Positions 44,252 to 51,142 of a stretch of DNA of 64,000 nucleotides are shown piece after piece. Every line of letters starts with the position of its first letter. The stretch's first letter is position 1. Made by a program: the position numbers and the translations under genes. The notes under the pieces are model-generated. The model worked only from the letters and a program-made list of their open reading frames with translations. It was not told the DNA's origin and did no database searches. Source of the DNA: Ignavibacteriales bacterium. GTDB taxonomy: Bacteria; Bacteroidota; Ignavibacteria; Ignavibacteriales; Ignavibacteriaceae. The DNA lies in NCBI GenBank assembly GCA_003538625.1, contig DPRR01000007.1, forward strand, positions 248,001 through 312,000. Reading direction: 5' to 3'.

Positions 44252-44943
44252 TTGTTTTCTTCTCTCATTTCGTTTTCAATGTTATCAATATCAACTTCAT
44301 TAAGCACAACTTTTTCGGGAACTTTAAACTTTTCGGTGGGTACAGAACCGCCCGCATTAATTCTTGTTGCAGTTACATTTATATGTAAGCCGCCGGATTT
44401 TGTTTCTGATTTTAAAGTCAGCCATTCCCAAACCCAAAGTTTGGTCCCGGTATTTTTCATTTCATAAACATCACAATCCTTACCCAAAAAATTATCTGAT
44501 CCAATTTTATTTGCACCCATACTAAGCAGCATCTGCTCGCCAAACTCATTAAATCCTTTTTGATCCTTTAATTGTTCGATAGATTTTAAAATCGGATTTC
44601 TGGTTTTAGTCCCGCTGTTCTGATCAATATTTATCATGTACTGATACTCACCATCAATAATGCTTACAAGGTTTAACGATTTTGTAAACCCGCTAACGCT
44701 TAAAACAGAGCGGGTGTACTCCGCCTGCCTCATTCCCCAATTATCAAAATAAAGAGTTTTTGTACCCTCCTGCGAACCGGTAATTACATATTCAATTACT
44801 CCGGATTTAATTCCATATCTTTTCTGAAAATCTACTGATTTATTCTTTCCGGAATTATCAGCATTATCTTTAGTGCTGTCGCCGCAGCTGATAAAATAAA
44901 TAGAAACAATCAGCAGAAACGGTAATAAAAATATTTTCTTCAT
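44248..44943 (-). CDS. Predicted lipoprotein, 231 aa (unknown)
   Basis: A signal peptide with lipobox 'IYFISCGDS' (C20). The mature part is beta-rich with 'GIKSGVIEYVITGSQEGTKT' and no recognised catalytic motif. The C-terminus is charged ('NIENEMREENK'). The last 4 bp overlap the MBL-fold gene start. Proteins of this form (GLPGLI- or DUF4412-like) are common periplasmic lipoproteins. Function unknown. Confidence 0.75.
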   Translation of the reverse strand: MKKIFLLPFLLIVSIYFISCGDSTKDNADNSGKNKSVDFQKRYGIKSGVIEYVITGSQEGTKTLYFDNWGMRQAEYTRSVLSVSGFTKSLNLVSIIDGEYQYMINIDQNSGTKTRNPILKSIEQLKDQKGFNEFGEQMLLSMGANKIGSDNFLGKDCDVYEMKNTGTKLWVWEWLTLKSETKSGGLHINVTATRINAGGSVPTEKFKVPEKVVLNEVDIDNIENEMREENK

Positions 44944-45067
44944 CGTCTTAATTCTTTTTTTATTTTGTTTGTTTCAAAATAAGTAAAGTGTAATCTTACT
45001 TCAATTAAATTTAAGAAGTAATAAAAAATCTTTTGTCAAAATTGTCGGGGAAATCAGATTTACAATT

Positions 45068-45168
45068 TTGTGATTTTTTGTGTGTTTGTGCTTTAGTGGC
45101 TTTTTGTCTTTATATAATTCTAAAAAGCTCCCGCCACAAAAACACTAAAACTCTAAAATCCACTAAAT
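45068..45168. repeat. Loose inverted repeat in the gap before the lipoprotein promoter
   Basis: 'GTGCTTTAGTGGC' (45089-45101) is partly complemented by 'GCCACAAAAACACTAAA' (45133-45149) across a T/A-rich spacer. Related in style to the CTTAG repeat at 14598-14644. It fills most of the 266-bp space between the restriction-endonuclease-like gene and the lipoprotein gene. Confidence 0.5.
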
Positions 45169-45209
45169 AATTAGTTAAACAAATCTGTTGTAGAATTTAG
45201 TTTATTAGA

Positions 45210-45851
45210 TTACTCTCTTATCGCCCAAATTACATCTGAAATAGTTTCTTTGTCCTTTTCAAAATTGAACTTCAATAAGTAATGGGGATTAAAGCCAAGC
45301 ATATATTTCTCGATTCTTTCTTTAAGCCAGGCAATTTCTGATTTTAATTTCCAATGTTCACCATCATAAGCATAAAGAACAACAAACAATCTGTTCTTCA
45401 AATGTTTTCTTTGCTGCTGCGATTGATTTTTGTACAACCATTTAATCAGATCCTCTGTTTTCTTAATTGCTTCATTAATTTTGTAAGGAAAGTTTTTAGG
45501 ATAGATGGATGTTTTGTGATCAAACGAAACTCCCTGAATTGTAAAATCAGCAAGTTTGTCTTTATCATCTAAAGCCGCCTGCACATTTGGTAAAGAACAA
45601 AAAACCTTTTCTACGGCTTGAGCTGACCAAAAGTTATACCAGCGATTAATTGCATAATTAAAATAAAGATCAAAATCTTTTTCTGATTTAAATTTGTTGT
45701 CAATTTCTTTTAATAAATTATCAAACATAAAAGTGTGATAAATAAAGTTGGTCTGTTTATCAAAACTGTCGTTTTGTTTTTGACCCCATTTATAAGGATG
45801 AGCAAGTCGTTTTTTAAGTTCAGATTCGATTTCAGATAAAGTTTGTTTCAT
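45210..45851 (-). CDS. Predicted restriction endonuclease of a type II R-M system (PD-(D/E)XK-like)
   Basis: 213 residues. 'KLADFTIQGVSFDHKTS' fits the pattern of a PD-(D/E)XK nuclease: D102, then D111-x-K113, with an upstream glutamate in 'SAQAVEKVF'. A long helical C-terminal half follows. The start overlaps the end of a DNA methyltransferase gene by 4 bp (ATGA), the classic arrangement of a type II pair. I cannot name the family or recognition site. It is also possible that it is a partner subunit without nuclease activity. Confidence 0.65.
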   Translation of the reverse strand: MKQTLSEIESELKKRLAHPYKWGQKQNDSFDKQTNFIYHTFMFDNLLKEIDNKFKSEKDFDLYFNYAINRWYNFWSAQAVEKVFCSLPNVQAALDDKDKLADFTIQGVSFDHKTSIYPKNFPYKINEAIKKTEDLIKWLYKNQSQQQRKHLKNRLFVVLYAYDGEHWKLKSEIAWLKERIEKYMLGFNPHYLLKFNFEKDKETISDVIWAIRE

Positions 45852-46891
45852 TTTTTCTGGAATATAAAAATGTACTCATGTTTAAAAACATAAAATCCGC
45901 CGGCAAGCGCACGATATCGCCACAACTCTTTTTGATTACGTTTTGCCGTTGTTTCATCAAAATTTTTTACAATCGTAGATTTTAAAATCATTCCCCGTTT
46001 CAATACTTCCTGCATAACATAAAAACCTAATGGAATCCATTCACCGCCGGAGTATTTGTCACTGATTACTACAGCAGCATATCTTTTTTTATCCAGCATT
46101 GGAAGACAATTATCTAAAACGCTCCCAAATCCTTTTAGAAATTCTTCTATTGATTTTGCATTTGATAAATCTGATTTACTCTCACTAAACTTTATAATAT
46201 CCCAATAAGGCGGATGAAAGATTTGAAATTGAAATGCTTTTATTTGCAAAGTGGATAGAATACTTCTCAAATTGATTGAGGCACTATCACCGTTTACAAA
46301 TTCTAATTTTACTTTGTTGGGATTAGCTTCTTTAGATACGTTCCTTTTGGTTTGATCTAAAACTTTTTTTGAAAGTTCAATTCCAACAGCATTTCTCCCA
46401 AGTCGCTGTGCTTCAATTAATGTGGTTCCGCTTCCGAGAAAAGGATCTAAAATCCACTCTGCTTTTTTGGTGTAGCGTCTTAGCAGCTGATTTGGAATTT
46501 GCGGAATAAAATTACCCCAATATCCTGCGTGATGAACCCCGGAGTTATCCCGCTTATTCAGTATCCACAAACTATCTGTAATTATGTCATCATATTCTTT
46601 CCATCTGTTCAAATTCAAATCGTTTATTTTACTTTGTTTCGTCTCGGTTAGACTTTTAATTAATCTTTTAATGTAATATTTAGTTCTTTCAATTGTCTGT
46701 GTTTCTAAAATTTGATTTATTTCTCCAAGTAAAAATTCTTTAAGGACAGGTGTGTGCCCGTTTTCTAAAATGATTTTACTGTTATTATTCTTTTTAACAG
46801 AATCTAAAAGAACCGAAAAATTCTTTTTGATTTCTTTCAAATCTGAATTATCCAACGAACTTGAAATTATATTTAATAGATCATATTTCAT
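45848..46891 (-). CDS. DNA methyltransferase (N4/N6 amino-methylase) of an R-M system
   Basis: 347 residues. SAM-binding motif I 'WILDPFLGSGTTLIEAQRLG' begins at about residue 147, with 'AVGIELSKK' following. Motif IV reads 'FHPPYWDII' (226-231), so the first position is His, not the usual D/N/S. Motif I precedes motif IV, the gamma-like order. The first 120 residues are helical and may be a DNA-recognition part. It overlaps lhgO by 1 bp and the endonuclease-like gene by 4 bp. The catalytic His variant may change specificity or signal a relaxed enzyme. Confidence 0.82.
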   Translation of the reverse strand: MKYDLLNIISSSLDNSDLKEIKKNFSVLLDSVKKNNNSKIILENGHTPVLKEFLLGEINQILETQTIERTKYYIKRLIKSLTETKQSKINDLNLNRWKEYDDIITDSLWILNKRDNSGVHHAGYWGNFIPQIPNQLLRRYTKKAEWILDPFLGSGTTLIEAQRLGRNAVGIELSKKVLDQTKRNVSKEANPNKVKLEFVNGDSASINLRSILSTLQIKAFQFQIFHPPYWDIIKFSESKSDLSNAKSIEEFLKGFGSVLDNCLPMLDKKRYAAVVISDKYSGGEWIPLGFYVMQEVLKRGMILKSTIVKNFDETTAKRNQKELWRYRALAGGFYVFKHEYIFIFQKK

Positions 46892-48111
46892 TAAAGTTGT
46901 TTCACGTCTTCATTAAATCTTTTAATTACCATTTCCGAAATTGTTTTACCGATACTTAACGATGCTGTTGCGGCCGGAGATGGGGCATTAAGAATGTGAA
47001 CCATTCTTTCGGCTTCAACAATTCTAAAATCATCAACAAGCTTTCCATCCCGTTCTAATGCCTGCGCTCTTACTCCCGCACCTCCAACTTCAATATCATC
47101 AAGTTGTATTTCGGGGACTAGTTTTTGTAACGACTTAACAAAAAGCTCTTTACTAAATGATCTTCTGAATTCCTGAAATCCCATTTTATAATACCTGGCA
47201 GCCATTTTCCAAAAACCTGGATAGAGTTTCATTTCTAATATATCAGTGAAAGAAAAGTCTGTTTTCTTATATCCTTCCCGTTTGAAAGCAAGCACAGCAT
47301 TTGGTCCTGCCTCAACTCCGCCATTTATCATTCTGGTAAAATGAACTCCAAGAAAAGGAAATTGCGGATCCGGAACCGGGTAAATTAAATTTTTTACTAA
47401 ATATTCTTTTTCTTTTTTCAATTTATAATATTCACCACGGAAAGGAATAATTTGAAGTTTTGGATCCACGCCAAAAAGTTTTGCTATCCTATCTGATTGC
47501 AACCCTCCGCAGTTAACTACAAACTTTGTCCTGTATTCTTCATCCCCGGCAATAAGTACTAAATCCTTTCCATCACTTTTTACACCATTTAGTTTAGAAT
47601 TTAATTTTATCTCTCCGCCATTATTGCGAATCAACTCGGCGTATTTATTAGTAACAGCAATATAATCAACAATCCCTGTTTGCGGAACTAATAGCCCATC
47701 AATGCCGGTTGCGTGTGGTTCATATTGCTTAATCTCTTCTGCATTTAGTCTCTTAATTCCACTTAAGCCATTTGCTTTCCCTCGTTCTTCTAACATATTA
47801 AGAGCTGCAATTTCTTCTTTACGTGTTGCTACTACAATCTTTCCGCATCTGTCAAAAGGTAATTTATATTCTTCACAAAAAGCATACATCATTTCTCTTC
47901 CTGTTGTGCAGTTTAATGCTTTAAGGGAGCCGGGCTTATAATACAATCCGGAGTGAATTACTCCGCTGTTATTTCCCGTTTGATGTGCCGCCAGGGAAGA
48001 TTCAGCTTCGAGCAGAAGGAGATTTAATTTTTTATCTTTTAAAATAGAAAGCGCAGTAGCAGTTCCAACAATTCCGCCGCCAATAATTGTGATATCAAAT
48101 ATTTTGTTCAT
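46891..48111 (-). CDS. lhgO: L-2-hydroxyglutarate oxidase
   Basis: 406 residues from ATG 48111; a TTG at 48126 is the outer option. FAD-dependent oxidation of L-2-hydroxyglutarate to 2-oxoglutarate, a metabolite-repair step. N-terminal Rossmann 'ITIIGGGIVGTATALSI' is followed by 'NSGVIHSGLYYKPGSLKA'. Late in the sequence come 'IEVGGAGVRAQALERDGKLV' and 'HILNAPSPAATASLSIG', both typical of LhgO. The 3' end abuts the methyltransferase gene, probably by chance of R-M insertion. Confidence 0.93.
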   Translation of the reverse strand: MNKIFDITIIGGGIVGTATALSILKDKKLNLLLLEAESSLAAHQTGNNSGVIHSGLYYKPGSLKALNCTTGREMMYAFCEEYKLPFDRCGKIVVATRKEEIAALNMLEERGKANGLSGIKRLNAEEIKQYEPHATGIDGLLVPQTGIVDYIAVTNKYAELIRNNGGEIKLNSKLNGVKSDGKDLVLIAGDEEYRTKFVVNCGGLQSDRIAKLFGVDPKLQIIPFRGEYYKLKKEKEYLVKNLIYPVPDPQFPFLGVHFTRMINGGVEAGPNAVLAFKREGYKKTDFSFTDILEMKLYPGFWKMAARYYKMGFQEFRRSFSKELFVKSLQKLVPEIQLDDIEVGGAGVRAQALERDGKLVDDFRIVEAERMVHILNAPSPAATASLSIGKTISEMVIKRFNEDVKQL

Positions 48112-48153
48112 ATGTGGTTTGTTCAACTAAACTTAAATTAATTAGAAAATGAC

Positions 48154-48180
48154 TTGACAATAGTGTTTATGTGTTATAAC
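48154..48180 (+). promoter_or_regulatory. Possible promoter for the membrane protein-YceI pair
   Basis: TTGACA at 48154-48159 and TATAAC at 48175-48180 (15-base spacer), or TAACAT with 17. The -10 lies in a 10-bp palindrome TGTTATAACA (48172-48181) that could be an operator. The divergent gene is lhgO. Confidence 0.4.
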
Positions 48181-48301
48181 ATATAATAGTAATTTGAGAA
48201 AATATTATATCAACTAAAGTCCCTTTTTCAATTCAAATTTAACTAATTCAGATGAGCAATTAAATAATTAATCTGAATTAAAAATTTTTAGCGGGAATAA
48301 A

Positions 48302-48613
48302 ATGAACAAAAATCAAAAATATGCAGTTGGATTGGGAATTTTTTTTATTGCAATTACGTTGTTTTATTGGTACTCACAAGGTGCCGAAGTATTTACAAAA
48401 ACTAAGGTTCTTGTTGATAAAACCACTGACCTCGATCGGATGCTGGGCATAGAAAACAAAGAATATATTGATAAATATGTTTTTGGGTTGCTTCCTTCGG
48501 GAATGACATCTATAATGGAAATGATATCATCAGCTTCAATAACTGGACTGGTTGTTTTTATATCAGGAATTTTAATTTATTTATTTAGAAATAAGAAAAA
48601 GGAAATAACATGA
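48302..48613 (+). CDS. Small membrane protein with two TM helices (unknown)
   Basis: 103 residues. One transmembrane helix near each end (about 8-24 and 78-96), with a polar middle of about 50 residues. The end overlaps the YceI-family start by 4 bp (ATGA), so translation is coupled. No family recognised. The shared transcript suggests envelope function together with YceI. Confidence 0.7.
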   Translation: MNKNQKYAVGLGIFFIAITLFYWYSQGAEVFTKTKVLVDKTTDLDRMLGIENKEYIDKYVFGLLPSGMTSIMEMISSASITGLVVFISGILIYLFRNKKKEIT

Positions 48614-49239
48614 AACAAACTCTCTCAATCTTTGCGGTAATAATGATTTTTACTGCATCTTTTTTTGCACAAGGTTTTAAAGTAAAAGCGAGTGGAGAAC
48701 AAAACTTTAGATTTACCGACAATAAAAATCAGGCAACATTTTTTAGCACAACCCCGTTTGAAGACATAACAGGATTAACTAATGATGTAAAGGGAAGTGT
48801 TAACTTTAATGTCAGCGATCTTAAAACCTTAAAGGGTAAATTAACTGTTTCGGTTGCATCCATTAAAACGGGAATTGAAATGAGGGATGGACACTTGCAA
48901 AGCGCGGGCTGGTTAAACGCAGAATCATATCCGGAAATAATCTTTGAGATTAAGAATATAAGTGACATAAAGCCGGTAGCAGATAATAAAGTTACAGCAA
49001 AAGTAACCGGTAATTTTTCATTACACGGCGTTACTAAAGAAGTAATTGCCGATGCAACATTAACTTATCTTGATGAAAGTGAACAAACAAAAATTAGAGC
49101 AGCGGGAGATTTACTTGGTGTGCAGGCTAAGTTTAATGTTAAACTTTCCGATTATGGTGTAAACAATAAATTAGTTGGACAAAAAGTTTCGGAGAATATT
49201 GAAGTTAGTGTGAATGTTGTCGGCTCTAATGCTAAGTAA
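48610..49239 (+). CDS. YceI-family periplasmic lipid-binding protein
   Basis: 209 residues with an N-terminal signal peptide (about 1-20, 'LSIFAVIMIFTASFFAQG'). The lipocalin-like YceI fold is indicated by 'GSVNFNVSDLKTLKGKLTV', 'EMRDGHLQSAGWLNAESYP' and 'NFSLHGVTKEVIADATLTY'. Family members bind polyisoprenoid in the periplasm. Coupled to the small membrane-protein gene upstream and followed by a strong terminator. Confidence 0.9.
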   Translation: MKQTLSIFAVIMIFTASFFAQGFKVKASGEQNFRFTDNKNQATFFSTTPFEDITGLTNDVKGSVNFNVSDLKTLKGKLTVSVASIKTGIEMRDGHLQSAGWLNAESYPEIIFEIKNISDIKPVADNKVTAKVTGNFSLHGVTKEVIADATLTYLDESEQTKIRAAGDLLGVQAKFNVKLSDYGVNNKLVGQKVSENIEVSVNVVGSNAK

Positions 49240-49257
49240 GTGAAATATATGATATAA

Positions 49258-49293
49258 TAAAAAACCCGAGTCAGAAATGAGTCGGGTTTTTTT
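49258..49293 (+). terminator. Rho-independent terminator after the YceI gene
   Basis: AAAACCCGAGTCA (49261-49273) pairs with TGAGTCGGGTTTT (49278-49290) with one mismatch, and a T-run extends to 49293. The A-run on the other side gives a symmetric look, but the genes here run plus. Confidence 0.9.
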
Positions 49294-49387
49294 ATGAATT
49301 TACAAAACCAATTTTTTAATGAATTGGGTTTGTTATTTAATAAACGTATTGAAATTATTTATTATTGCTAACACAATAATTTTAATT

Positions 49388-49912
49388 ATGAACAAAACAA
49401 TTACAATTTTCGGAAGTGCGGTTCCAAAGAACGATGATGCACAATATAGATTTGCTTACCAGCTTGGGGCATTGCTTGCACAAAATGGATTTAATATTTG
49501 TACCGGCGGTTATAGCGGAATTATGGAAGCTGCTTCAAAGGGAGCATATGACAATGGCGGATTTGTTTATGGTGTAACTATTGAGTCCTGGAATAAAGAA
49601 CCTAATCCTTACATTACTGTAGAAGTACGTGAGCAATTACTATTTGATAGAATTACAAAGCTTCTTGAACTTGGAGATGCTTACATTGTTCTGCAAGGAG
49701 GTACGGGAACTTTTCTTGAGATTGCCGCAGTTTGGGAGTTTGCAAATAAAAATCTGCAATCTCCAAAACCAATTATTTGTCATAGCCAGATGTGGAAAGA
49801 AATAGTTGATGTACTGAATAAACAAATGTTTCTTGAAAAAAGAAGAACTGATTTAATAAAATGCTGCGAGAGTGATGAGGAGATTGTTGAGTATTTGAAG
49901 CTAAAATTATAA
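49388..49912 (+). CDS. LOG-family protein (lysine decarboxylase-like nucleotide-binding fold)
   Basis: 174 residues from ATG 49388 ('MNKTITIFGSAVPKNDDAQY'). An open ATG at 49319 lies in sequence just after the YceI terminator and is rejected. 'GGYSGIMEAASKGAYDNGGF' and 'LQGGTGTFLEIAAVWEF' are the family motifs, but the usual PGGxGTxxE has Q for P. LOG proteins cleave cytokinin-type or other nucleotide 5'-monophosphates. The substrate here is unknown. Confidence 0.87.
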   Translation: MNKTITIFGSAVPKNDDAQYRFAYQLGALLAQNGFNICTGGYSGIMEAASKGAYDNGGFVYGVTIESWNKEPNPYITVEVREQLLFDRITKLLELGDAYIVLQGGTGTFLEIAAVWEFANKNLQSPKPIICHSQMWKEIVDVLNKQMFLEKRRTDLIKCCESDEEIVEYLKLKL

Positions 49913-49933
49913 ACGCCAAAAACTATTGGTCAT

Positions 49934-49969
49934 GGTCACATTTTCTCCCTCGACTTCGCATGGAATGAC
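49934..49969. repeat. Half of a dispersed palindromic repeat
   Basis: 'TTCTCCCTCGACTTCG' and the ending 'GGAATGAC' resemble one arm of the GTCAT...ATGAC elements, but the partner arm is missing or decayed. Located between the LOG and GT9 genes, at the convergent ends. Confidence 0.45.
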
Positions 49970-49976
49970 GGCGACA

Positions 49977-51020
49977 TTAAATGTTCTTGTAAACCATTTC
50001 AACATCCAACTCTTTAATACATTTGAATTGAACATCTGTGCGTGAGCAGGTAAGTGGTTTTGGTGTATAAAAGAAACACGGGGCACAATCCAGGTTAAGC
50101 GAAACAATCTTATGTTCAGTTTTCCAGGGATGAATGTAGTTTGGATTTGTAGGACCAATTACCGCAACTATTTTTAATCCTAATGCGGAGGCCACGTGCA
50201 TTAACGCCGAATCATTTGTAACAAATACATTGCATCTTTTCATTATCGCAATGCTCTGCAAAAACTTTTCTGTTTTTATCACAAACGAATTTTCAGATTC
50301 AATCATTTTGTTGATGGATGATTTTAATTCTTCTTCTTCGGGTCCGCCAAATAAAAATACTTTTGCGTTTTTTTCTTTGATAAGTTTCTTTCCAAGCTCA
50401 GCAAACTTTTCAGGCTCCCATCTTCGCTTTATGTGATTTTTTAATGTTGCGCAGCCTGGATGAAATCCAACAACAAAATCTTTGTCTGAAATTTTATTTT
50501 CTTTTAGAAAACTGTCTGAATAAGTTTTATCATCAGAAGAAAGTTCAATCTGCATTGGAGGCTCTTCATCAAACTTTTTATTTAGTAATTTTTCAATCAA
50601 CTTAATGTTTGTTTGAGCGTTATGAGTTTTATCATTTTCTAATACAGTAACGTTGTTTAGCCAGCCAAGGTTTTGCGAATTCATTCTTAAATATTTAACA
50701 CCGACTCTTTGTTTTGCACCAATTAAAAAGTTTATAAGATTGTATTCTTTTCTGTTGGATGGGTAAACATTAATCGAAGCATCATAATTTTTTCGCATTG
50801 ATAATAAAAACTTTAAGGAATTGATCATTCCTTCTTTAAGGAAATCAAAATGAATTATTTTGTTAAAGTTTTGATTAGCCTCATAAATTTCTTTTGACCC
50901 TTTATACATCACAAGTGCGTCTATTTGTGCGGCAGGCAGTGATTGACGAAGTAGTTTTAATGCGGGAGTAAACATTAACGCATCGCCAATTCCTGAAAGA
51001 GCAATAATCAATATTTTCAT
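49977..51020 (-). CDS. Glycosyltransferase family 9 (heptosyltransferase-like)
   Basis: 347 residues, normal family size. 'ILIIALSGIGDALMFTPAL' at the N-terminus and 'FVVGFHPGCATLKNHIKRRW' are family features. 'VTNDSALMHVASALGLKIVA' is the donor-binding region of GT9, and 'VIGPTNPNYIHPW' follows. It adds heptose or a related sugar during lipopolysaccharide-type glycolipid assembly at the cytoplasmic side. Next to it is a DUF2723 protein on the same strand, suggesting surface-glycan work in this neighbourhood. Confidence 0.9.
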   Translation of the reverse strand: MKILIIALSGIGDALMFTPALKLLRQSLPAAQIDALVMYKGSKEIYEANQNFNKIIHFDFLKEGMINSLKFLLSMRKNYDASINVYPSNRKEYNLINFLIGAKQRVGVKYLRMNSQNLGWLNNVTVLENDKTHNAQTNIKLIEKLLNKKFDEEPPMQIELSSDDKTYSDSFLKENKISDKDFVVGFHPGCATLKNHIKRRWEPEKFAELGKKLIKEKNAKVFLFGGPEEEELKSSINKMIESENSFVIKTEKFLQSIAIMKRCNVFVTNDSALMHVASALGLKIVAVIGPTNPNYIHPWKTEHKIVSLNLDCAPCFFYTPKPLTCSRTDVQFKCIKELDVEMVYKNI

Positions 51021-51053
51021 AATAGAATAAAATGAAAGTATCTTTAAAAAAAA

Positions 51054-51121
51054 TCATTCCCGAAAAAAAGAGGGAATCCATTTAACATTGTATAATAGAT
51101 TCCCGCATTCGCGGGAATGAC
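51054..51121. repeat. Dispersed palindromic repeat (TCATTCCCG family)
   Basis: Arms 51054-51078 and 51098-51121, 'TCATTCCCG...GGGAATC' and 'GATTCCCG...CGGGAATGA', inverted around an A/T spacer. It lies between the GT9 and DUF2723 genes. Confidence 0.8.
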
Positions 51122-51142
51122 ATTTGAATTAATTTTAAGAAT

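Noticed and set aside
46893..46910. 'GTTTCACGTCTTC' as a third parS site
   Set aside because: Only one half matches; the palindromic second half is missing, and it lies at the end of a coding region.
48172..48187. TATAAT at 48182-48187 as the -10 partner of TTGACA 48154
   Set aside because: The spacer would be 22 bases, too long; TATAAC with 15 or TAACAT with 17 is better.
49319..49387. Upstream ATG extending the LOG protein by 23 residues
   Set aside because: The extension is hydrophobic and begins just after the YceI terminator; ATG 49388 starts the conserved fold.
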